Under the pieces are notes generated by a model. It was not told where the DNA came from. It worked only from the letters and a program-made list of their open reading frames with translations, and did not search any database. This document shows positions 1 to 9,190 of a stretch of 64,000 nt of DNA, one piece after another (the first letter of the stretch is position 1; every line of letters starts with the position of its first letter). The translations under genes and the position numbers were made by a program. The stretch covers positions 1,054,001-1,118,000 of the forward strand of contig JAFKAC010000001.1 in NCBI GenBank assembly GCA_025766275.1, in the 5' to 3' direction. The stretch comes from Lactarius indigo (Eukaryota > Basidiomycota > Agaricomycetes > Russulales > Russulaceae).

Positions 1-1854
1 TGTTCGCCAAGTGCGTAATGCCTTAACGATTGCTAATAGCTCCCTATCGTAAATGTCGTAGTTGCGTTCGGCTTCTGATAGGGACTCGGAATAGAATGCG
101 ACCGGATGCATTCTATTGTCTTCTCCCTTCTGGTTTAAGACGGCCCCTAGAGCATAACTTGAAGCGTCGACTTCGATTTCGAAGGGTTGGTCTAGCTTCG
201 GGAATAGTAAAACCGGTTCCGAACTGATTCGTTCTTTGATGGTGTCGAAGGCTTTTTGTCTAGCTTCCGTCCATTCCCAGGGGATGTCTTTCTTCGTAAG
301 GTCGTGGAGGGGCCTCGCAATTGTGGAGAATCCCCGTATAAACCGTCGGTAAAAATTGCAGAATCCTAAAAAGGCTCGTACTTCTTTAAGTGACGTCGGT
401 GCCTTCCATTCTCGGACTCCCTGTACTTTGATTGGGTCCATTCGCAGTTGTCCGTGCCCGATGATTAGCCCCAGGTACTCCACTTCATAGACTTCAAATA
501 CGCATTTCTCTGGTTTGATGTATAGGTCATGTTTGTCACAGAGGTCCAGGACTTGGTGTAACACCGTTCTGTGGTGGGTATGGTTGTCCGCGGTCGCGAT
601 TAGGATATCGTCCATATAGACGATCACTTCTCCCGTCAACACCAACTCCCTGAAGATAGTGTCCATCATAGTTTGGAAGGTGCTTGGGGAGTTAGTGAGG
701 CCAAAAAACATGACTCGCGGTTCGAATAATCCCTGATTCGTTTTGAACGCCGCCTTCCATTCATCCCCTTGTTTGATTCGAACGTTATTGTATCCCCATC
801 GAATATCAAGTTTCGAATAAAGTCTTGCTTCTCGGATTTTGTCGATAAGTTCGGGGATTAGGGGGAGTGGATAGTGATTTTTTACGGTTAGTTCGTTGAG
901 GCGGCGGTAGTCCTGTACCGGGCGTAGTTTCCCGTCCTTCTTTTTGATGAAAAAGAAGGGGGATGCGTAAGGGGACTTGGATGGTTGGATATACTTCTTT
1001 TCCAAGTGTTCAGTTACGAATTCCGTTAGCTTTTCGTTCTCCGGGATTGTGAGTGGGTATACTTTGCAATCCATTGTTTCAGGGGCGGTTGGGACTAGAT
1101 CGATGGCGTGATCCCATGGGCGTGAAGGGGGAAAGCGCTGAGACGCTTCTTCGCTGAAGACTTTCTGATGTCTCCGATATTCTTCCGGAACCATCTCTTC
1201 GAAGGTTTTCTGAGGTCTTTTGGCCGCTTCTTGCTGCGCCAGCTCCGATGCTGTTGTCGTCTTTCGCAGCCGGATTGAAGGTTCGTCCTCTCCTTGTAGT
1301 TGTTCCCAGGCTGATTCGTCCAGTTGATACGTCTCCAATGCCTTAATGGTTGCTTCAAGAGGCATGGCTTCGTCGGACAGATGCAGACTGGTGATGACCA
1401 CTGGTTGGAACTCTTCATCGAGTGTGGCGTCTCGCCAATGGAACTTGGGTTCGAAAGCCGTAAACCAGGGGTATCCTAGTATAACTTCGTCGTTTCCTAG
1501 ATCCGTGATAAGGAATCGAAGGTTTTGGGTCTTTCCTCCGGTCTTAACAGTGAGGTCGGTGAAAGATGTGATCTCTCCTCCTTGATTGTGGGTTCCGTCT
1601 ACGTTCCATATCTTGATGGAACGTTCGGTAGGTAGCCAGGCTATTTTGAGTCGCTTCAAGAGGTTTGCGCTGATGAAGTTGTCTGTTGCGCCTGAATCTA
1701 CCAAAACATTTCGTTCGGCCGTCGCGTGAGCAGATTTGAAAAGTACTGGAATTCGCATGGATCGAAATCTGCTATTGTACACGCTAAGTTTTAATGCTCT
1801 AGCCCAGGCCGCCGGGTTCAAGCGTTCAGAAAATCCTTCTTTTGTCCGAAGAGT
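1..1854 (-). CDS. Pol polyprotein: retropepsin and reverse transcriptase (partial)
   Basis: This frame is open from the TAA at 1855-1857 to the window edge, about 617 codons. No initiator ATG is expected because it is entered from gag. Near residue 45 there is an aspartic protease motif D-S-G-A-T-D. A linker follows, then RT blocks: KKKDGKLRPVQDYR, KLDIRWGYNN, a variant FGLTNSPSTFQ block, and the catalytic YMDD at about 1234-1223 in V-I-V-Y-M-D-D-I-L. Next come the LGFCNFYRRFI thumb motif and the start of RNase H (EVDASSYALGAVL). Its frame is -1 relative to gag, with 37 nt of overlap (1818-1854). RNase H completion and integrase are beyond the edge. Identification is secure; whether it is active cannot be seen here. 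Confidence 0.9.
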
Positions 1855-3482
1855 TTATCCACCATTAGCTCTCGTACTTCGGGGGTCTGAGCGAATAGGG
1901 CAGCTACTTGGGCGTCGGCTTGTTCCTCGTTGGAAAGGGGACGTGATGCGGTCATAGAGATCGTGGCGGTGGTTGGAGTGGGGTCGTTCGTTCCTGCTGT
2001 TTTGGCGGTAGTGGTGGTCTTTTGAGGGCAGAACCTGGAAATATGTCCTTGCCCTCGGCATCGGAAGCATCTTCCTTCTTTTTGGAGTAGCTTCTTTTCG
2101 TCCTCCGTCATTGCTGCTCTGGCGCGAGTTCGGCTGACATCCATTGCATTTGGGTCCCTGGTTTTATTGAGGGCGTTCAGCCACTGGTCGCGGGAGGCTC
2201 CTCCTTTCTTGTCCGTTCTTCCTTTAGTGAGCCTGTCCTTGAGGAGGAGATATTCCGCCTGCTGAAGCGTGACCGCCGTTTTCCAATCGTCCCAGTCTAC
2301 GGGGTGATGAAACTTGATTGCATTTATGACTAGCGCATTCGGGAGGCCTTTCTGGAAGATTTCTAGGGTAGTGGCTTCGTCCTTGTTGTACCCTGCCTTG
2401 TTGGCCAAGTTAGAGAACTTGGCTATGTAGGTGTCAATGTCTTCTTTGTCCATTCGTAAATTTTGAATGGCGTGGCGGGCTTTTTGTTGTTGGGTAGTGT
2501 CGGTGTACGCCTGGATGAATCTTGTTTCGATAGTGTTCCATAAGTTTTCGGCGTTCATGGCTACTCCTCCTGCCAGTTGGTCGGCTAGCCACTGGATCTG
2601 TTCTTCGACCCAGTCGTCTACTAATGGCCCTCGGATATACGAGAGGAGGGTCATTGCACGTGAATAAGGAAGAGTCAATTGTTGGACATTCGGGTTCATT
2701 CCTCGGTAGAGTGCGAAGGCGTTTAGGAACGCTCTGCTGGCTTCTCGGTCCCCAGTGAATTCTGGTGGGGGGTTCCCTCCGAGTCGTCCGTTTGGTGGGG
2801 GGGGTCCTCCAGCAGCGGGACCTGCTGCTGCTCCGCCGCCTCCACCTCCAGGCGCGCCGCCTCCGCCTCCAGGCGCACCGCCTCCACCTCCAGGCGCACC
2901 GCCTCCACCTCCAGGCGCACCGCCTCCATGATGGCTTCCTGCGCCTCCCGCAGTGCCTCCTCCGCTTGTCGACATACTTCCTCCCACAAGATGTCCTCCA
3001 CTGTTTGCAGGATTCGTTGTCGAGGACCCTGCGGTTGGCTGCGAGGAGGTGAGGGTGGTGGAGAGTTGGGTGGTGGACATATTGGCATATGATGCGAAGT
3101 CCACAGGTCGTTGGATGGTAGGCGTGAGTGTTGGGTTGTCTAGATCTGGTTCGGAAGATGGTTCTTCGATATCGGAATCAGCCTCGATGGCGCTGATTTG
3201 TCCTTTTCCTGGTCCTAGGCCTAGGTGTGCCGGGACGGGTTTGTAGGAATACCAGGAGTGCTTTGAGTCGGAGTAGGCGACGTAGGCCCAGATGTGTTGA
3301 TCTTCAATGTATTCGATTGGTTCGTATGTGAGTTTGTCAGGGTCGTAAACGTAGTACCCTTCGTCGTGTGGGGTATTCCTCCAGAGGGCGGTTCCTTTGA
3401 TGGAAGGTCTTAGGTCGTCGTAAGGATGCCGCTCCAGATACTCTTTGACGAACTGTGTTCGGCTTCGGCTGGTGAGAGCCAC
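1818..3482 (-). CDS. Gag polyprotein, Ty3-type, with zinc knuckle
   Basis: A 554-codon structural protein of the retroelement particle. From the N terminus: a region shared with the interrupted element-2 gag (residues 1-80, W-R-N...EGYYVYDP...), an acidic Ser/Thr-rich stretch, a Gly-Pro-Ala tract near residues 180-230 encoded by 21-bp repeats, a retrotransposon gag domain near residues 240-410, and a CCHC zinc knuckle CFRCRGQGHISRFC near residue 470. The first codon of the open frame used here is GTG. No in-frame ATG lies between the upstream TGA and the conserved N terminus, so the true initiation codon is unresolved. The gag stop lies within the first part of the pol frame. Confidence 0.88.
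   Translation of the reverse strand: MALTSRSRTQFVKEYLERHPYDDLRPSIKGTALWRNTPHDEGYYVYDPDKLTYEPIEYIEDQHIWAYVAYSDSKHSWYSYKPVPAHLGLGPGKGQISAIEADSDIEEPSSEPDLDNPTLTPTIQRPVDFASYANMSTTQLSTTLTSSQPTAGSSTTNPANSGGHLVGGSMSTSGGGTAGGAGSHHGGGAPGGGGGAPGGGGGAPGGGGGAPGGGGGGAAAGPAAGGPPPPNGRLGGNPPPEFTGDREASRAFLNAFALYRGMNPNVQQLTLPYSRAMTLLSYIRGPLVDDWVEEQIQWLADQLAGGVAMNAENLWNTIETRFIQAYTDTTQQQKARHAIQNLRMDKEDIDTYIAKFSNLANKAGYNKDEATTLEIFQKGLPNALVINAIKFHHPVDWDDWKTAVTLQQAEYLLLKDRLTKGRTDKKGGASRDQWLNALNKTRDPNAMDVSRTRARAAMTEDEKKLLQKEGRCFRCRGQGHISRFCPQKTTTTAKTAGTNDPTPTTATISMTASRPLSNEEQADAQVAALFAQTPEVRELMVDKLFGQKKDFLNA
2834..2928 (+). repeat. 21-bp coding minisatellite in gag
   Basis: Four to five tandem copies of a 21-bp unit read ggcgcaccgcctccacctc on the plus strand, encoding repeats of Ala-Pro plus five Gly on the minus strand. 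Copies differ by single substitutions. Unit length is a multiple of three, so copy-number change keeps gag in frame. Confidence 0.8.
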
Positions 3483-3500
3483 TGTGGAGACTAGACTTAA

Positions 3501-4068
3501 TGTAACGCCACTACAGGGGCGTTGAGTACGACCTGTACTAAGTCAGTCTGTTGTCCGGTAGTCAAAGCTCAAAGGCTCGACTTCAGTATAGATGATGCAC
3601 AAGAGCCACAAGGACGCACGTCACTTGGACTGTAGAGGAAGGCTAAGACTCGAAGGCCTAGCGAAAACGAGGATCGGGGAGCAAGGAGACTTTGCGAAGA
3701 CGAGTGTAGTATTACACAAGAAGTCTAGTCTACCGTACAAGCTAGGTATAACTAGAGTTAAATAGAAATCGCACTGTATGGCCATCGCAAACAGATGGCG
3801 CCATCGCCAAGTCGGGGAAGAAAGGAACGAACATAAAGGGAACAAAGCAAGGATATACTAAGAACAAAGGAGAATCACGCGGGGCCGCGCGTGAGAGGGA
3901 ACGAGTCGGAAACTGGCACATGTCAAGCTTTATCAAAAGAGAACGTCGATAAGCAAGGCGCGTGATAGAAACCGGGTAATCGTAACGTCCGCGTAATCGT
4001 ACAGGGCTCGTATAATGTGGGAAGGAAATAGTGACAAGGAAAGAAACGAGTCCAAGAAAATCGTAACA
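3501..4068 (-). repeat. 5' LTR of element 1
   Basis: On the minus strand the segment begins TGTTAC and ends GTTACA, a terminal inverted pair of the TG...CA type. It is 568 bp. The 3' end is followed by TTAAG and then gag, exactly as in the element-2 LTR (4501-4768). The 5' end cuts the element-2 gag frame precisely. The partner 3' LTR is outside the window, so the boundaries rest on these two junctions, not on an LTR-LTR match. Confidence 0.7.
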
Positions 4069-4478
4069 CTTGCAGGTCGATTCTCTTCACTTTGTCCGTC
4101 TTCTTCAGTCTCTTCACTGACGGCTTCTCCTGTAGAATGTTCTCGTAATTGACCGTCAATAGGCCCCCAATCAGCTCGGGAGTTGAGCTCGCGCGCGTCG
4201 ATGTCGCACTGGTATTGTCTTCCTGCTGGTCTGACGATGTCCCAGTGATTGTCTATGGGGTTCCACGTAATTTCCACCCAACACAGGTGATCGAAATTGA
4301 ACTCAACAGGTCTGAACCTCGTAGGTCCGTTGAATTCTACAAAATATCCGGTTTCGTCTCCACGATCTCTCCACCTTGCTGCTCCCAAGAATCGGGTTGG
4401 TACGTTGCGGTCTCCTCTTCGTTCTATGTAGTAGGGACGAAAGTTTGTCCACTGGTCCCTGGTGTTGACAGTCGCCAC
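4069..4478 (-). pseudogene. 5' fragment of gag from element 2
   Basis: About 136 codons are homologous to the N terminus of the element-1 gag: the motif A-R-W-R-D...TGYFVEF matches A-L-W-R-N...EGYYVYD, followed by similar W-x-x-x-x-Y spacing. The frame then runs into the 5' LTR of element 1 at 4068 and loses homology, so it was cut by that insertion. As in element 1, the conserved N terminus begins at a GTG-GC codon pair without an upstream in-frame ATG (a TAA lies a few codons upstream). The rest of element 2 should lie left of the window. Confidence 0.75.
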
Positions 4479-4500
4479 GATGAGAAGATCTTGGTCTTAA

Positions 4501-4768
4501 TGTAACGTCGTCACGACGTTAGCTCAACTTGAGCTCTTGGATCGGTGACTTGTACTTAGCTAGTCACGCGCAAAGGCGTATGGCACGAAGGCAAAGGTCT
4601 AGATGTTTGAAGACACTAGTAATACTGCGGCTCTTCCTTACAAAGGCAGACTCGAGACAAGAAGAGAAGAAAGTGACGATTGAAGAAGACCAAGATGGTT
4701 TGTCTTGGTCTTCCGCAGCTATCTTAAATACAGAGAGAGCAGGCTTTCAAGCGCTGCTATGAGTCACA
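4501..4768 (-). repeat. 5' LTR of element 2
   Basis: A 268-bp segment that on the minus strand starts TGTGAC and ends GTTACA, with TTAAG immediately after the 3' end as in element 1. A TATA-like tgtatttaag lies inside it. The five bases outside the outer end (4769-4773, gtaat) would be half of the target duplication; the other half is outside the window. Confidence 0.6.
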
Positions 4769-4889
4769 GTAATGTAGTGTCCAATGTATCGCATAAGTAC
4801 CACAATCCTAATACTACTACTACTTGTACTAGGATCGAGTCATTCCGTATCGCCTACCTCCTATCGTAAACTCCTAGTCCGTGACTAAT

Positions 4890-5692
4890 CTACCTTAAAG
4901 CTGTAGTCACAACCGGTATAGTAAGGGTCCACATGCACAACCGTAACACATGGTCAGAAGTGTCCCCTGTTGAGGGCAATACAAAAGGATGGTGCTCCAC
5001 CTCAGAGTCAGAGTCAGAGTCAGAGTCAGAGTCCACAAAGCCAGAGCCAGCCTCAGAGAGCACAGGGTCTTGATCCATATCTGAGTCAGAGATATTGGGG
5101 TCCATCCCCAGGAAAGTCAGATTGGCACCAACTGCAGCCTCAATAGAGCCCAGATCAATGTCCATATCCGGACTAAAAAGATCATCTAATATAATGTGGC
5201 CATAAGCACGGAAATACCACTTTATATTAAAATAATACACTTACCAGGTTCTACACCTTCCCCTTGGCAGTAATCAGGCTGCATGGAGTCCTCGGAATAG
5301 GTGTTAGTTGGCTGAGCAGGGGGATCTGTGCCACTTTGAGGTTAAAAATAATAACAATAACAATAATAATGCGTACCTTCTGGGTCCTCTGAACGGGATC
5401 CATCAGCATCTGGTGCTGTATAAAGCAGTCCAGAGCCTCCAGGGAGTCGGGAAAGGAGTTGGATGGTGTGGTTGATGCGTGATCGCACAAGATCAGCGGA
5501 ATCTGTGTCGGATGGGAGAGACTGTAGAAAGATTTGATCTTGCTGCAAATGTGCCTCAATTGTGCATTTGGTGACACTTTTTGAACTTCCATAGCACTTG
5601 GAGCATGGACAGATATGTCTTGGAGCGGCTTGAGGGGCCATATTTACATGGTTGATGAGAGTACTGTATTGTGCAGGCGTGAGGGCAAGCAT
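4890..5692 (-). pseudogene. 5' exons of a CACTA/Tnp2-like transposon gene, truncated
   Basis: Three exons splice in frame on the minus strand: 5692-5377, 5325-5245 and 5185 onward to a stop at 4890. Exon 1 has a Cys/His cluster CPCSKCYG...KCTIEAHLQQD that resembles the zinc-binding N terminus of fungal CACTA (Tnp2-type) transposon proteins. Exon 3 is acidic with a Ser-Asp run. Neither the Tnp2 core nor any DDE residues follow, because the element-2 LTR begins about 120 bp downstream. I infer that the retroelement inserted in or next to this gene. The family assignment rests on the short Cys/His motif only. Confidence 0.4.
5002..5033 (+). repeat. (CAGAGT)n microsatellite
   Basis: Five tandem hexamers cagagt inside the third CACTA-like exon. 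They encode the alternating Ser-Asp run on the minus strand. Confidence 0.85.
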
Positions 5693-5820
5693 GAGGTGAG
5701 CAAGCGGACTCAGGTGTGGAGCATGTGAATGGCACGTGTTCGTTCTACTTGTGCTCACGTCAACGACTTTTTCTCTTCGACTCTCGCCTGTATGCATCCA
5801 CCTAGCTGCCTCACCTCCAT

Positions 5821-8553
5821 GTCTGACTTCGAGGAAGATTTTTTTGATGATGACTTCAACGACACTCCTCCAGGGCTCTTTCCACCGGAAACGGTGCCCA
5901 ACCGTGATGACGAAGACGAGGATGAGTCCATCCGGTACATGCCAAAACCCCCACTGAGGTCAAGACCCCTGATAGACTTTTCTGGATGACGCTCAGCTGC
6001 CGACACTGACCTCAACTTCTCTGCGAGTGCTTTCCCTCCTCCACGTTCCCAAATGTCAGGCTCAACATTGCGCTCCAGTCTTCGTCCCTCGGCAGCGCCT
6101 TCATTTCCGCGCCCAACCTCTTTCAATTTGGCTCCACTGGCAAAGCTCACTCTCAATGCCATTGCAGCCCTTACCAACGCTGAACTCCTTCATAACCCCA
6201 ACTACCGCAAACTACGCCGAGATCACGACCACCTGGCATCTGTCCTTACCACATACGTTGAACGAGACCTTGCAGAGTTTTGTACCGCAAAGAGTGAAGG
6301 GCTGGTCCCAGACATATACCAAGGTGCGTGGTAACTTACTTCCGAACCCAGTAGTTATTGACTCAATCTCATGGCAGCGGTACCCCGCAGTGTGAACTCT
6401 TGCTGCACAGACTCTTGTGGCGCAGACTCTCGCACATCGTCATTGGGACCGAGCGATTCCACCTCTCAACAGACAAGAATTGACATCGTGACAGACAAGG
6501 CCATTGAGAATCTCCTTGAAGGCGTAGAGGCGCCAGTCATGCGCCCACACTTTCTTCCGAAAACCATACTCTGGGATTTCGAAGATTGTGAAACCAACAA
6601 GTCAGTGGGTGATATCGTCACGAAAAAAATAGGAGTCGACCAAAAATGAGTCTTGCTCTCCGCCACCCAAATGGCACGAAGATATCAAACATTGAACTCT
6701 CAAACATGCGACACTCGGCGGAACTTATCGTTCAGAAGCTCATCAACTTTGTTCAGTCAGATGCCTGGTCAGCCGCACGTTCTGGTGGCCCCAACACACG
6801 GACCAAGACATTTATCAAGAAGCACTTCACGGCCGAGTATTACCGCGCCGTGCTCGACCTTGAAGCAGAGCAGAAGCTCCTTTGTTTGTGTTCTGCTCAC
6901 TGGAAGGCTGACACTTTGATCACCCAGGTCTTCTTGCACCGAATTGCAAAGGTTGGGGCAGTGACAAATTCCGTGCCTCCCACCTCTCCATCGTCCAACC
7001 AATCCTCAGAGCCACCGACTGCGTTCATCCCGCAAAGTCAGGAGGTGGCGCCCATGAAGGTGACGAAGCGGGCTCTTGAGTTGAGCCCCGGCCCCAAATC
7101 GCCTTCGACATCACACGTTCAAAAGCGCACCAAAGACAATATCGTGCCAGTGGTTTCCAGACAGGCTCTAGGCTCTAGAGTCCCCCCAACCCGTGAGTGC
7201 TCTGCTCGACAAGATCCAAATCCGCTGACAACTGGTACTCATGCACAGAGAACCAATACCCTACTGCATGCAAGATCACTCCCACATTCCTTAACCGCAC
7301 CGAGATGACCCGCGCAGAACCTGCACCAACGAGCCTTCATCCTATTCATGTTGATCCATTGGGTGTGTCTGTCTCATGTGTACGCTTACATATACTGATA
7401 TGAGATTAAATTTTCAGCTGACAACCTCATTGGTGAGTTGAAATGCCGTGTATCCATGTTCCCACTAACCGTGCCTTTGTAGCGATCCTCACATCCGAAT
7501 TCCCTTCCCTAACCAACGCCCCCTGACTTCTTCACTCTATGAATGCGCAGACATCATTCAAGGAAGGCGAACCATCCAAGCAAGTCACAACGCTTCTCGA
7601 GCATGTCCAATTCGCGGATCCATGTTCATCCGACATCGATGAGGACAACACTTGCCAAAGTTGGGGCCATTATCAGTTTACAGCAGGCGGTATCAGCCCA
7701 GCGTCCTCGCTTACCAATTGGCAAGAGGTCGGCAGCATCACTACTGCCTTCAAACTCGTGGCAGCCGCCATCAAAACGTGCCAAGAAGCAAGGTTGATGT
7801 GCTTGAACGCCGGAACACTGAAGTCGACTGGATTCATTAGCGACGTGTACCTCGAGAAGACCCTCGAGTGTCTCGAGAATTGCTGGGTTGGCGCTGGTGG
7901 TGTACGTACTCAATACACTCTCCTCCGTGGTTTTTAACCAACTTTTCTTAGATGCTTACTTCTCAAAATTGTGTCCCACTTCCCACCACTCCTTCATATC
8001 ACGATGTCGCAATGTCACCTCCACCGCGCGGACCCGTGATCAGGATCAAATGGCCAGCTCCTGCCGACGTCGCTGCAAGCAAAATCCCAGAGGTTCTCAC
8101 GGGGACCAACTCTACCAACCAGTCTGCAACCACCACAGAACCCATGGAACCTTCAGCAGGGCTAGATGAGGTGCATCGGCGCTTGGTACTGACTTGGATG
8201 CTCTCCCTTATCCACAGCCTCTAGGGCACTCACGCATGTGTTGCGTCGCTCAAGCTCCTTCAAGTCTCAGAGCTCCTGGCCTGGTTTGGCGACAACAAGA
8301 TTAGCATCCCGAAGGCGAAGCGCAAGGACGGTACGTCATATGTTCTCATCCCAGTAGTATTAACTATATATAGCCTGGACAGATCTCATCGCAGTCATTG
8401 TCAAGTCCCCTGAGTTCGCATCCATTTCTGAATCAACCGTCAAGGAAATCATCGAGAAGGTACAATTTTCACCATCTGCATTATTCAATTCTGACCTGCC
8501 GTTGCCAGCGCAAGAAGAAAGGGTCGCAAAAGCCACTAGCTGCGTTGCCTTAG
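5821..8553 (+). pseudogene. Decayed multi-exon gene, unrecognised family, SAP-like C terminus
   Basis: The first open segment starts at 5821 with a very acidic N terminus (D-F-E-E-D-F-F-D-D-D). The frame is broken by a TGA at 5987-5989 but is otherwise open through 6324. An intron 6325-6377 follows. A second break near 6625-6650 lies at a seven-A run, where one extra A would join the two open frames. The 3' half splices cleanly: ...7900, 7952-8185, 8225-8330, 8374-8459, 8509-8553 (TAG). The C-terminal exons encode an L-x-x-L-Q-V-S-E-L-L-A-W-F...K-A-K-R-K-D pattern that looks like a SAP DNA-binding motif. It lies head-to-head with the CACTA-like exons, so it may be the second gene of the same transposon. 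I do not recognise the family. Middle exons 7308-7560 are unresolved. Confidence 0.45.
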
Positions 8554-8689
8554 CATATGCCTATCAAATACACCCCTGCGCATGGGTGGCTTTGACTGCC
8601 CTTGATTCCCGCACTCTCGCTCTCTGGCTCATTCGGTTCAGAAGTTTGGGGGACTTTTTTTTACTAATATTTGGACTTGCCAATGTACA

Positions 8690-9190
8690 TACATGACTTT
8701 GATGTGACCCCCCTCGACCTGGCATGACTGCCAGATGAATAAAAATAGTAACTATTTGACTACGAAATGCACGAAAAGTACGCGGGACGACTAAGTCTGA
8801 CCAATAATTGACTAGAAAAATGACTTACATCGTGCTTCAGCTGACTACAGCTGACTATGGATTGTCCATCAATGACTTGAAAAAAGTTGAATCGGACTTG
8901 GGATGACTGAGATTGACTACAGATTTATCCATAATTGACTTGATGTGACCATTGGACGACTTAGATTAGACCAACAATGACTACAAATTTGTCCCTCAAT
9001 GACTAAAAATGGCCATCCAGCAACTCAGATCGCCCATGTGTTGACTTCGCTTGACTTTGGCAAAGCCCCTCAACCTGGCTATTCGTAGTCAATCTTAGTC
9101 ACCACGACTCAGAAATCTTGCAAATATCCCATTTTTAGTCACGTTGACTACCCGATGACTATTTTGGGTCAACTGCCGACCAACAGCCGA
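8690..9190. repeat. TGACT-rich degenerate repeat region
   Basis: About 500 bp in which the pentamer TGACT or its complement recurs every 10-30 bases (cagctgactacagctgacta, gattgactaca, ccgatgactattttg). No coding capacity is seen. Dense short motifs next to transposon genes resemble the subterminal repeats of DNA transposons. No terminal inverted repeat pair was found. Confidence 0.55.

Larger units (their letters stand above)
1..4068 (-). mobile_element. Ty3-type LTR retrotransposon, element 1 (left end outside window)
   Basis: A minus-strand element with, in order, a 5' LTR (4068 down to 3501), a gag gene (3482-1818) and an overlapping pol frame that begins at 1854 and is still open at position 1. 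Protease precedes reverse transcriptase, and RNase H-like residues begin before the window edge, which is the usual Ty3 order. Integrase and the 3' LTR must lie left of the window. The element interrupts the gag of a related element at exactly 4068/4069, so it is the younger of the two. Gag and the visible part of pol are open, so it may be recent. Confidence 0.85.

Noticed and set aside
2765..3246. Plus-strand open frames opposite gag
   Set aside because: They are shadows of the GC-rich 21-bp repeat in gag, with no independent features.
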